From positions 14,614 through 65,676 of the forward strand of contig PPDH01000022.1 of NCBI GenBank assembly GCA_002899765.1: 51,063 nucleotides of DNA, in the 5' to 3' direction. The notes beneath the pieces are model-generated. The model was given only the letters and a program-made list of their open reading frames with translations. It had not been told where the DNA came from and searched no databases. The position numbers were made by a program, and so were the translations under genes. The DNA is from Sulfurimonas sp. GTDB taxonomy: Bacteria; Campylobacterota; Campylobacteria; Campylobacterales; Sulfurimonadaceae. Shown in pieces: positions 1 to 8,652 of this stretch. The stretch's first letter is position 1. Every line of letters starts with the position of its first letter.

Positions 1-70
1 CTAGTGTCAAGTACCATGGAGTATTTTATTACTATGCCCTACTTACAGTTGTTTTAGAAAGCATATCGAT

Positions 71-94
71 TAAAATTAGGTGCGAAAGCTCAGT
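71..94. repeat. 24-bp inverted repeat, left copy
   Basis: The 24 bases from 71 to 94 recur exactly, in inverted orientation, at 50974-50997 near the other end of the window. The stop codon of the HUH-like gene fragment (90-92) lies inside this copy, so the repeat marks the point where that gene is cut off. The right copy is inside a coding frame of a GGDEF-EAL gene. A chance match of this length in 51 kb is very unlikely. What the repeat is (recombination site, remnant of a duplicated gene piece) is not known. Confidence 0.7.
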
Positions 95-428
95 TATTAT
101 ATATCTTTTCTAATTTTGAAAAATCTTTTGAATCAAAAAAAAGTTGCACATGCAGATGAGGATTATTTTTTTTACTACCAAGTTCAATGACACTAAATTG
201 GCTCACATCAATTTTTAAATTGCTTAAGAGTTTTGAGAAATACTTTTTGATCAACCTGATCTCATCAAGCTTCTCTCGGATTGTTTTTGAAGTAGTAAAA
301 GTAATAAGTGCTTTTTCTCGTTCTTTATTTTTATCAAATAAATACAAATAACTAGACCAAATTTTTTTATTCTTTGCTCTTTGCTTATTTATTATATTCG
401 TTTCATATCCATGCAATTGACTTGTCAT
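90..428 (-). CDS. Truncated HUH-type (Rep/relaxase-like) protein fragment
   Basis: A 112-residue lysine-rich protein. Near its C-terminus it has N-P-H-L-H-V-Q followed by a hydrophobic strand, the His-hydrophobic-His signature of HUH endonucleases such as plasmid Rep proteins. Those proteins need a catalytic Tyr further downstream. Here the frame ends about 20 residues after the motif, inside the 24-bp repeat, so the gene is probably a fragment and inactive as an endonuclease. It is transcribed away from the methyltransferase gene on its other side. The family call rests on one motif and is tentative. Confidence 0.45.
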   Translation of the reverse strand: MTSQLHGYETNIINKQRAKNKKIWSSYLYLFDKNKEREKALITFTTSKTIREKLDEIRLIKKYFSKLLSNLKIDVSQFSVIELGSKKNNPHLHVQLFFDSKDFSKLEKIYNN

Positions 429-568
429 AATCTTAATCCAAACTTAAATTAATGAAAGTTTAATATTAAAATTAAAAATAATCAAGTTTTTTATTTTTTT
501 TAATTTATGGGTTGTTTATGAAAAAAAAGAATGCTATTCTTTCATAAATTTTAAGAAAGGAGATTAGT

Positions 569-1438
569 ATGGAAAATAAAACTTTAATTAATAATTATAG
601 TAACAAGGCAATTTTGGATAAGTTTTACACAAAAAAAGAGGTGGCTTTGGAGTGTATAAAACAATTGGATTTAAGTGACTATGACTTTATAATAGAGCCA
701 TCTGCAGGTAATGGAAGTTTTTTTAAACAGATAGAACACCTAAATAAAGAAGCTATTGATTTATTGCCTGAAGATCCATCAATTAAGCAAAAAAATTGGT
801 TTACATACAGTATTGAAGAAAAATACAACAATGTTTTAGTGATTGGAAATCCACCGTTTGGAATACGCAATCAATTAAGTAAAGCTTTTATTTTACATGC
901 AGCATCTTTTCCAAATGTAAAAACAATTGCTTTTATCTTGCCGGATGTATTTAAAAAACACACTCTTCAAAAAATATTTCCGCTTGACTTTAGATTAAAA
1001 CAAATACTGGATTTACCAGATGAAGCGTTTTTGTTGAAAGGTAAGCCTTATCATGTGCCTTGTTCTTTTTTTATTTTTGAAAGAAGCGACGGTAAATGTT
1101 TACGATTTGATCAAACTAAGTATATAAAAACAAGACACTTTTCTTTTAGTACAAAAGATGATTTTGATTTTTTTATTAAAGGCGCAGCTCCGGCAAGAGT
1201 TATTGAAACACCAAGTTCTACCAATCGTGGTTATTTTATTAAAGTGCAAGATGGGTTTAGTGTTGAAGAGATCAAGGCAAATTTTAGAACAATCAAATGG
1301 AATGGTTTTTCATAAGTTAATGGTGGGGTGGCGTGGCTCACAAAAGCCGAAATAGTAAAAATATATCAAGAGATTATTTTCGGACAATGTGCTAATAGTA
1401 TCTATTACCATAACGATCAACTACAAGAGGCTTCATAA
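569..1438 (+). pseudogene. Orphan N6-adenine DNA methyltransferase with in-frame stop
   Basis: The first frame (569-1315, 248 residues) has the two hallmark motifs of N6-adenine methyltransferases: the SAM-binding E-P-S-A-G-N-G near residue 45 and the catalytic N-P-P-F-G near residue 94. A good Shine-Dalgarno (AAGGAG) precedes the ATG. The frame stops at TAA 1313-1315 but continues without a shift for 40 more codons (V-N-G-G-V-A-W-L-T-K...) to TAA at 1436-1438, which looks like the natural C-terminus. No restriction enzyme is adjacent, so it is an orphan methylase, a kind of gene common in leading regions of conjugative elements. It may still work if the last 41 residues are dispensable. Confidence 0.7.
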
Positions 1439-1439
1439 T

Positions 1440-1779
1440 AATTGATACAAAAAGCTAAGAGTGCACCTCAAAAAGTCTTTGATTTTTTTTGGAGGTGCAG
1501 GTCAATATGAAAATTTCAGATTGACAAATATATAGGGGGCACGAATCGACATCTATGTCGTGCTTGCTTGATTCCGCTCCAAAGAGCGTAAACAAGATGG
1601 TTTTATGCGGTGGATTAAAATAGAAATTTGGAAATATTTGATTTTCTAGAATATTGAATTCATTTACTTTTTTTCTGGTCTCATTCGTATTTTAGGTGAA
1701 TTCAAAAGATTTCGCAGCATATGTAAGATTTTTTTCATATTACACATATATTACATATAAAAATTAGGAGGTATTAACG
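1440..1779. other. Candidate origin of transfer region (oriT)
   Basis: This 340-base stretch has no convincing gene. It contains an 8-bp inverted repeat, TGCACCTC (1462-1469) with GAGGTGCA (1492-1499), and a tight hairpin CGACAT-CT-ATGTCG (1547-1560) whose flanks GCA/TGC can extend the pairing. It lies directly before the trwA-trwB-trwC-like genes, the position of oriT in R388 and relatives, whose MobF relaxases nick next to inverted repeats. The placement is inference from that layout; no nic site can be assigned by eye. Confidence 0.4.
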
Positions 1780-2250
1780 ATGGCAAAAGAAAATTGGTCG
1801 GCAAGAATTGAAGTAAAATTTAAAAAGGATCTGCAAGAGTTTATGAAAGACTCAAACTACACAAACGAAGATATAGTGATTCAAGGGTATGAAACATTAA
1901 AACATTTACAAAATAATCATGCTGGTGTGGCTTCAACAGTTGCGCCATCAAATCAAGAAGTTTTTACTTCTGAAGCGTTTGATATCAATCTTTTTGAAGA
2001 GATGAATATATCAAACTTCAGTAGAAGTGATTTGCAATACAAACTATCAAGGATAAGTTTTTGGAAACCTTACAATACTCTTTTAAAGATGAATAACGGT
2101 AGATATCTATTTGTCAAAAGTGTTGATAACTCAATCGATGAGATCATATTTGGTGTGATTGGTGAAGCGCTTGAGAGTGTTATATCTTTGCAAAGGATTA
2201 TAAACGAAGTGGAAAATATCAGCCAGATATTTGAGCTAAAGGTTAGGTGA
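1780..2250 (+). CDS. TrwA-like ribbon-helix-helix relaxosome accessory protein
   Basis: A 156-residue protein preceded by a strong ribosome binding site (AGGAGG). Residues 1-45 begin with a short strand-like segment (W-S-A-R-I-E-V-K-F) followed by two helices, the pattern of ribbon-helix-helix DNA-binding proteins such as TrwA and TraY, which bind oriT and assist the relaxase. The rest has no recognised domain. It sits first in an operon with the coupling ATPase (4 bases downstream) and the MobF relaxase, matching the R388 order. The fold is inferred from sequence pattern and gene order, so the role is likely but not certain. Confidence 0.55.
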   Translation: MAKENWSARIEVKFKKDLQEFMKDSNYTNEDIVIQGYETLKHLQNNHAGVASTVAPSNQEVFTSEAFDINLFEEMNISNFSRSDLQYKLSRISFWKPYNTLLKMNNGRYLFVKSVDNSIDEIIFGVIGEALESVISLQRIINEVENISQIFELKVR

Positions 2251-2254
2251 TGCT

Positions 2255-3955
2255 ATGAGTACATTTATACAAAGTTTTAATGTGGGTGCAAACAGTGTAT
2301 CGATGACCGCAAAATATTTTAAGTTCATCATCATAGGTTCGATACTTTTTTCGATCATCATTATATTTTTGAGTGCAACTCTGTTTCAAGAGTTTTTTGA
2401 TTTAAAGATGGAGCCACAAATTACATCCATACTCGAAGATCTTTCGACACTTATCAATATTTTTTTAATGAGTTTTGGAGTTGGAGTAGTACTCACAACC
2501 TTAATAGCATATAGATTCGCAAGTGTGTATAAAAATAAGATTGAAGATGAACACATCAAGGGGAGCAGTGTCTTGTCTGAAAATGCTTTTGCAGACTATC
2601 AATCCCAAAACAGTATCCAAGGGTATGCAATTTCCAAAAAGGTGAAACTCAATCAAGACGATTTAACTCGGATGCTGGGAGTTTATGGCTCTACAGGCAC
2701 GGGGAAGTCTGTGTTACTCAGAAAACTGTTTAAACAGATATATGGCGATAATCATGATGCTAAGATTATTTTTTATGACACAAAACCTGAGTTCTTTACA
2801 GAGTTTTATCAACCAAATCAAGATTTGATTTTAAGCTTGGAGGACAAGCGAAGCGTTCATATAAATTTATTAAAGCTCATTACAAGCACAAGAGATTTGA
2901 ATCGAATCGTTGCTTCAATTATACCTGCGGCTATCAAAGGGGAGGATGAAGGCTGGGTGGTGATGAGTAGATCAATGCTTAGCGGAATATTTATCTACTG
3001 CATTAAACAAAATATCAAAACGATGCAAGAGTTGCGATCTCTTTGTATCCTTCCTTTTAATAAGCTGCTTGAAAAACTATCTGAGATTGAAGGGACTGAA
3101 GCGGCACTCCAATTTTTAGATATAGATGAAAAGCAACAAACCATATATCAAGGTGTATTTAGCTCCAAAATCTCTTTTATAGCAGATTATCCCTGCTTGG
3201 ATTGTCCGCCTCTTGAAAATGGACACATAAACTTTGAAGAGTTTTTTACGTCTAAGGGGAGAAGAGTTTTGTGGATACTCGGAGATGATAACGATGAAAA
3301 AGAGAGATTAAAACGAACCGTAAGCGTTGTTATTGAATTAGCTTCTAATAGTGTTTTTGCACTCGGAGAGAATCAGGCGAGAAAGATTTTTTTCTTTATT
3401 GATGAGTTTTCAGAGCTTAAAAAGATGGACTCACTGCAAAAACTTATAGTAAAAGGTAGAAGCTTTGGATGTAGCATTTTTCTTCTCATGCAAAACCCAT
3501 TTCAGCTGCAAAAAACATACGGCAGAGAAGATGCAGAAACTATCCTCTCTTGTTTAAATACCAACATCATCTTCAAAAGCAATGGCGATAAAACACTTGA
3601 GATACTCTCCAACATGATTGGTAAAAGTAAAGTCAAAGAGGTAAATAGCAACCAATCCTATGGATTATCGCTGATGCGTGACGGTGCAAGTCATAATGAG
3701 AGTCGCAAGATTGAAAACGCAGTTCTGTGAAGCGAAATTCAAAAGCTTAAACGCGGAGAGGTGTATTTCGGTGACATTGAAGGCAACTGGGTAAAAACTC
3801 AAGTTGCTTTCAATCCTATCACTGACAAAGCAGTTGAGAAGTTTTCAGCGCACGAGTATTGTGAGAACCTAATTTTATTAGCGCAAAAAACGACAGAGCA
3901 AGAGGTAATCGAAGAGATTCAAACCAAATCAGACAAAGGAGATATATGGAGTTAA
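2255..3955 (+). pseudogene. TrwB/TraD-like type IV coupling protein ATPase, in-frame stop
   Basis: This is the membrane ATPase that links a relaxosome to a type IV secretion channel. Two N-terminal membrane segments (about residues 22-45 and 68-90) are followed by a Walker A motif (G-S-T-G-T-G-K-S, near 148-155) and a Walker B (F-F-F-I-D-E-F). The first frame ends at TGA 3728-3730 after 491 residues, but the same frame continues S-E-I-Q-K-L-K-R-G-E-V-Y-F and on to 3955, the usual C-terminal segment of this family. A single base change (for example CGA to TGA) would explain the stop. The relaxase gene starts 3 bases after 3955. Confidence 0.8.
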
Positions 3956-3958
3956 TAC

Positions 3959-6718
3959 ATGGCAAAAATCATAAAGTTAGGAGTGAAATCCGCATCAGAA
4001 TACTACTTTGAAAATGACAAAATTATGAATGAAGATGGGCGTGGAGACAATCTTCAAATAACAGGAACACTCGCCAAAGATTTAGGTCTGAAAGAGGGAG
4101 CAAAACTTGAACAAGAGCAAATGAGAAATCTACTCAAAGGTTTTTCTGCCGATGGAGAAGAACAGTACATTGACAGGCTGAAACATAGTTCCACAGGTAA
4201 AGAAAACGCAGCTTATGACATTGTATTCAGTGCCCCAAAAAGTGTAAGTATGCTCTCTTTAACAGTTGACTCAATGTTGCAAAACGCACACAATGAAGCA
4301 GTAGCAGAGGTTCTTACATACATAAATGATAAGTATGCAAAAACAAACGGTTATGATAAAGAGGGAAATCGCACTCTCAATAAAGGCTCAGGTCTTTTAA
4401 TCGCAACAGCAAAACACTCTATTGCAAGGGATGAAATCAAGGGAGTAGAAGATCCACATCTACATACACACAGCTTAGTGTTTAACATAACTAAAGATGC
4501 AAGAGATGGTAAATTTAAAGCACTTGCAGTAAATGATATGCTTAGAGATGCGAATAAGTTTCAAGAAATGTATCGCTCTGCTCTTGCTTTAAAGGTAAAA
4601 GAGCTTGGCTATCAAATAGAAAAACATAGCAGTCAATCGTCGGCTTGGGATATAGCTGGAATAGATAGAGAAAATGTCTTGCACTTCTCGCAGAGGCACA
4701 ACAAGATTGTAGAAAACGCCACAATCTTGCAAGAGCAAGAACATGTACAGCACAAAGGTAAAAAAGACAAATCAGACTTGACAAAAACGGAACTGCTTGA
4801 GAGCTGGAACAAACAACAATCTGAAAATTTTGGAATGAGCTTCAATGAACTTAAAGAGCACTGTCTAAACAATGTAGAGAAAACTCAAAACCATTACGAA
4901 AACCCAAAGCAAGTTTTAGAATCCGCAATGCAAGCCCTCACTCAAAACGAAGCCGTTATTAAAGAGGAGGATGTTTTAAAATTATCTCGTAAATTATCAA
5001 TCGGTGAATTCTCAGACAAGCAACTCAGTGAAGAACTCTCTCACGTTAAAAAAACGGGGCAAGAGAACTCACAAGATATAAAACTATTGGGAGTAGACGA
5101 AAAAGGCAATAAACTCTTCACGACAAAAGCAATGCACGATACAGAACGAGACAATATGAGAATGATAAAAAATCAATATGACATAAAGCCCGTGATGCAA
5201 AATAAAGATGCCACACGGGCAATCAAAGCCTTTAACGACAAACAATCTTGGAACATGAGCAAAGGGCAAACAGAAGCAGTCAATGCGATGCTCACCAACG
5301 ACAAGCAGTTTTTAATCATTAATGGAGATCCCGGTGTAGGAAAAACGACACTCATGGCCGCTTTTGCGGATGCTACAAGCAATCGTAAAGATTTAGAAGT
5401 TAAAATCCTTGCACCCACTGGAAAAGCAGCCAAAGAAGCAAGCGAAGCCTCTGGATTGCAGGCTTCAACTATTGATAGCTTTTTACTCCAAAAAAGATCT
5501 ATGGACGATAAACAAAAAGTCTACATAGTGGATGAGAGCAGTATGCTTGATGCTCAAAAAGCAAATGCACTTTTAAAAATTGCAAGAAAAGAACACGCAC
5601 AGATAGTATTTGTAGGGGATCAAAAACAGCTAAAGAGCATTGGTAGTGGAGATTTTTTCTCCCAAATTCAAGGTCATGTAAAATCAGTAGACATTACAGA
5701 GGCTAACCGCTTTAAAACGGATTTGCAAAAGGAGGTTGCAAAACTTGCCAACAGCAAACAACTTGACAAGGTTGTAGATCTACTTGATGCACATAAAAAA
5801 GTGATTGAGATAGATTCAAAATCAAGCTAAAAAGGGTTATCGCAAGAGCAGATGAGAGAAGAAAAAAAAATAGCCTTGGCAAAAGAGGCTTCAAAAATTA
5901 TCTCTCAAAATTACAAAGAGATCAATGCTTATGCCGCCGACAACAAACAAGTTGATGTAATCAATAAACAAGTTAGACAAGAGATTGGATTTTCTGCAAA
6001 AGAGGGGATGGAGTTTGAGAACATAAAACCAAAAGCGAGTATGAACCAGCTTCACAACAAAGCTCATGCAGCAAATTATACTCTTGGTGATGTAGTTCAA
6101 GTCAATCGCAGTATTAAAGGCTTAAAAAGATTTGCAGAATATGAAGTGAAGGAGATAGATGCACATAACAACAAATTGACACTTCACGCGAATATCAAAG
6201 ATAAAAAAAGTGGCACCACAAAAGAGCATACGGTACAGGTAGATGCAAGAAAACTTTTAAGTGCAAGTATTGGTGAAAAGTCAACCATGGCGGTAGTTGA
6301 GGGTGAAAAAATTCTTATTACTCGAAACAACAAAGAGTTGGGTGTCAATAATGGCGACATTGGATTTGTGAAGTCATTTAATGAGCGAAAAGGAGAAATA
6401 ACACTTAACATCAATGAAAAAGAGGTGACCCTCAATACGAATGAATTTAAAAATATAAGCTATGCCTATGCCACTTCTATTCACAAATCGCAAGGAGCAA
6501 CAGTAGAGAAAGCAGTATTGGTGCTTGATTCAGAAAATCAACAACAAAACGCTTATAACCTTGGCGAAGTGGGTGTGACTCGTCAAAAACATGATCTTGT
6601 GCTTATCACAGACGACAAAGAGCTTATTAAAGAACAGCTCAAAAATGAGCAGGTCAAAACTTCAACGCTGAATCATGAAACCGATTCTAAAAGCAATGTA
6701 AAAAGCACTTATGTATAA
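3959..6718 (+). pseudogene. MobF-family (TrwC/TraI-like) relaxase-helicase, in-frame stop
   Basis: This enzyme nicks oriT, stays bound to the 5' end and unwinds the transferred strand. The N-terminal relaxase domain shows the paired catalytic tyrosines (Tyr15-Tyr16 in S-A-S-E-Y-Y-F) and the metal-binding histidine cluster D-P-H-L-H-T-H. The helicase part has Walker A (G-D-P-G-V-G-K-T), Walker B (V-D-E-S-S-M-L), G-D-Q-K-Q-L and a late S-I-H-K-S-Q-G motif. The frame is broken by TAA at 5828-5830 (623 residues) and continues in the same frame through 5852 to 6718. The relaxase domain and helicase motifs up to G-D-Q-K-Q-L would be made alone; the final motif lies beyond the stop. Confidence 0.85.
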
Positions 6719-6771
6719 TGGATAAAATACAATTATGAGCTTTTTATAGCCCAAAAAGTGATTATATAAAT

Positions 6772-6790
6772 ATGTTATCGTGGATAACAT
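6772..6790. repeat. Perfect 8-bp inverted repeat between convergent genes
   Basis: ATGTTATC (6772-6779), a 3-base spacer, and GATAACAT (6783-6790) form a perfect palindrome in the 200-base gap between the convergent relaxase and the 97-residue gene. It has no T-run, so it is not a typical terminator. A protein-binding or recombination site is possible. Further on, a short A-run/T-run hairpin at about 6850-6868 may act as a bidirectional terminator. Confidence 0.4.
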
Positions 6791-6918
6791 GCTCTTTAGA
6801 ACCACAAGAGCAGAGATAAAAATCAACTTCATAAGGAAGCGCTATCTCTGAAAAAAAGACTTTTTTTCATTGATATCGCAAGATAACTTCCATAAAAATC
6901 CTTGTTATTTGCAATGGG

Positions 6919-7212
6919 TTATTTGCGTTTTCTAAAAATAGTTGGCTCATCAAAATCTGCACTTAGATCTATTTTATTCCCCTTGCCTTCATTCATTCGC
7001 AATGACTCATTTCCTAAAATAGGCTCTTTTATCTTCATCATCTCTTCTACGCTTACTCCGCCATAAGCTGACAAAATCTGCTCTAGCGTTGTGCAAAATC
7101 CCTTAATATGTGCTAAGATGACCTCGCTTTTACCCTCAGTTTTAGATTTTTTATACTCTTTATAACCCTCTTCAAGGCTCTGTAGCATCTCTTGAGTTGG
7201 TATTTGCATCAT
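6919..7212 (-). CDS. Hypothetical helical protein downstream of WYL regulator
   Basis: A 97-residue, mostly helical charged protein with a Lys/Arg-rich C-terminus (I-F-R-K-R-K). There is no signal peptide or membrane segment, so it is probably cytosolic. An AAAGGAAT ribosome binding site precedes the ATG. It lies 41 bases downstream of the WYL regulator gene on the same strand, and is probably the last gene of the operon that starts at the promoter at 8612-8644. I do not recognise a family, and its function is unknown. Confidence 0.6.
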   Translation of the reverse strand: MMQIPTQEMLQSLEEGYKEYKKSKTEGKSEVILAHIKGFCTTLEQILSAYGGVSVEEMMKIKEPILGNESLRMNEGKGNKIDLSADFDEPTIFRKRK

Positions 7213-7253
7213 TGGTTTATTCCTTTTTTTGGTATTTTAATATCTCTGATTAA

Positions 7254-8213
7254 TCATTCAGGTAAAAGATACTCTCTTAGTTCGTTTTCTATCTTCTCTT
7301 TAAGTGATAACGGTTCTATAACCCTTATATATGGCAGCCATTTCTTTATAAGTTCCTCTATCTCAAGCTCTTGTGTTACTCTAAAGGAGAGAACTAAATC
7401 CCCATCTGCTTTTTGTTCAACGATGCGTTGTGATGGAAGAGCATTTTTGGCTTTAAAAAAACGAGCTTTGGCTTTTTTTACCTCTACAACAACATCGATC
7501 ATATGCTTTTTATAGCCACTTCTAAAGATAGAAAACGGCGTTTGTATCTCTTTGATGAAATCTTCTATCTCATAGTTTTTATGAAACTGTTTGGGAACCA
7601 TCTGCGCTTCGGTAATATTGGAGATTCTAAGCTGTGTGAGTTCATACTGACTATCTACAACTTCACAAACAAGATAGAAGTTTTGGTTGATAAAGAGGAT
7701 TTTGTAGGGCTTTACATCCATAACCTCTGTTTTATCGTTTACACTGTATTTGACCATCAAGTGTTGTTGATGATGGATAGCGTTTTCCATCTCTTTAAAG
7801 AGTTGGTAGTCACTCTTTTTATTCTCATAAGGCTTGTCGATGAACATGTAGCAATCTTTTGATTTTTTGAGCTGTGATTCTAGGAGTCTTTTGTCTGAAT
7901 CGCAAAGGTCGATGTTGGAAAAAAGATTACTCTTTTGCGCCACATTGTAAACCTGCGCCATCATTGAAATGGTCTCTGGAGTAAAAAAGTTCTCAAACGC
8001 TTTTTTGGTGATGGCTTTGTAACACCCTTTGTCACCACGAATCAGCTCAAATGATTCAGGAAAAACAAGCTTTATGACATCCAAATCTCTACGAATAGTT
8101 TTTTCGTGCTTGCCTTCCCATAAAACTTCGTTTTGCAGAGCTTCAATACACACTTTTTTTCCGTCGTTAAATCGTTTTAAAAGTTCCAAGACTCTTGCTG
8201 TTTGGTTTGTCAT
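7254..8213 (-). CDS. WYL-domain transcriptional regulator
   Basis: A 319-residue three-part regulator. Residues 1-70 form a winged helix-turn-helix (…H-E-K-T-I-R-R-D-L-D-V-I…). Residues of about 145-215 match the WYL ligand-sensing domain (V-K-P-Y-K-I-L-F-I-N-Q-N-F-Y-L-V). Residues of about 235-315 match the WCX C-terminal extension. WYL proteins such as BrxR and CapW control phage-defence operons through palindromic operators. The gene is second in an operon whose promoter carries the TAGACA-type element shared by eight promoters on this island, so it is the best candidate for the regulator of all of them, including its own gene. Whether it represses or activates cannot be read from sequence. 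Confidence 0.85.
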   Translation of the reverse strand: MTNQTARVLELLKRFNDGKKVCIEALQNEVLWEGKHEKTIRRDLDVIKLVFPESFELIRGDKGCYKAITKKAFENFFTPETISMMAQVYNVAQKSNLFSNIDLCDSDKRLLESQLKKSKDCYMFIDKPYENKKSDYQLFKEMENAIHHQQHLMVKYSVNDKTEVMDVKPYKILFINQNFYLVCEVVDSQYELTQLRISNITEAQMVPKQFHKNYEIEDFIKEIQTPFSIFRSGYKKHMIDVVVEVKKAKARFFKAKNALPSQRIVEQKADGDLVLSFRVTQELEIEELIKKWLPYIRVIEPLSLKEKIENELREYLLPE

Positions 8214-8236
8214 ATCTATTTTTCCTTCTTTATTTT

Positions 8237-8572
8237 TTACTCATCGACAGTAGTAAATGTTCCATTGCTATGATAGTAAGTGTTGCCAACTTTATTGGAG
8301 TAGGAGCCATCACTGTTGTAGATGCTGCTACCGACTTTGTTGCTGTAAGAACCATCGCTACGATACACACTGCTTCCGTTTATATTGCTATAAGAGCCGT
8401 CACTATGATAGATACTGTTGCCACTTTTTGTACTATAACTTCCATCGCTATGGTACATGCTATTACCACTACGAGTACCGTAACTGCCATCACTATTTCT
8501 ATAGCCCTCAGCATTTACTGCTTGAATACCAACAACTGCCAACAACCCCACTAATACTAATCTCTTGTACAT
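8237..8572 (-). CDS. Secreted protein built of 15-residue SDGSYS repeats
   Basis: A 111-residue protein with a Sec signal peptide (about residues 1-21, cleavage after V-N-A). The mature part is almost entirely six copies of a 15-residue unit with the core Y-[HRN]-S-D-G-S-Y-S followed by G-[NS]-S. The spacing of Asp, Gly and Tyr suggests a short beta-strand repeat that could form a beta-solenoid or bind sugar or metal in the periplasm. It is the first gene of the operon encoding the WYL regulator, with the shared TAGACA promoter 40 bases upstream. I do not recognise a named family. Confidence 0.7.
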   Translation of the reverse strand: MYKRLVLVGLLAVVGIQAVNAEGYRNSDGSYGTRSGNSMYHSDGSYSTKSGNSIYHSDGSYSNINGSSVYRSDGSYSNKVGSSIYNSDGSYSNKVGNTYYHSNGTFTTVDE

Positions 8573-8611
8573 AAATCTCCTTTTTGAAAAGCTTTTTGCT
8601 TTTATGGGAGA

Positions 8612-8644
8612 ATTGTAGTTTTAATTATAGACATATTTTGTCAA
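8612..8644 (-). promoter_or_regulatory. Shared TAGACA-type promoter/operator, site 1
   Basis: On the minus strand the 16-base element reads TTGACAAAATATGTCT (8644 to 8629). Eleven bases later comes TACAAT (8617 to 8612), a good -10 box. The element is near-palindromic (GAC-7-GTC). It drives the secreted repeat protein, the WYL regulator and the 97-residue gene. The same element-to-box spacing is found at seven other promoters of the island. Confidence 0.8.
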
Positions 8645-8652
8645 CTTATTAA

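Noticed and set aside
8257-8574. Cys/His-rich plus-strand frame opposite the repeat protein
   Set aside because: It is the antisense of the 15-residue repeats; its composition is a by-product of the repeat on the other strand.
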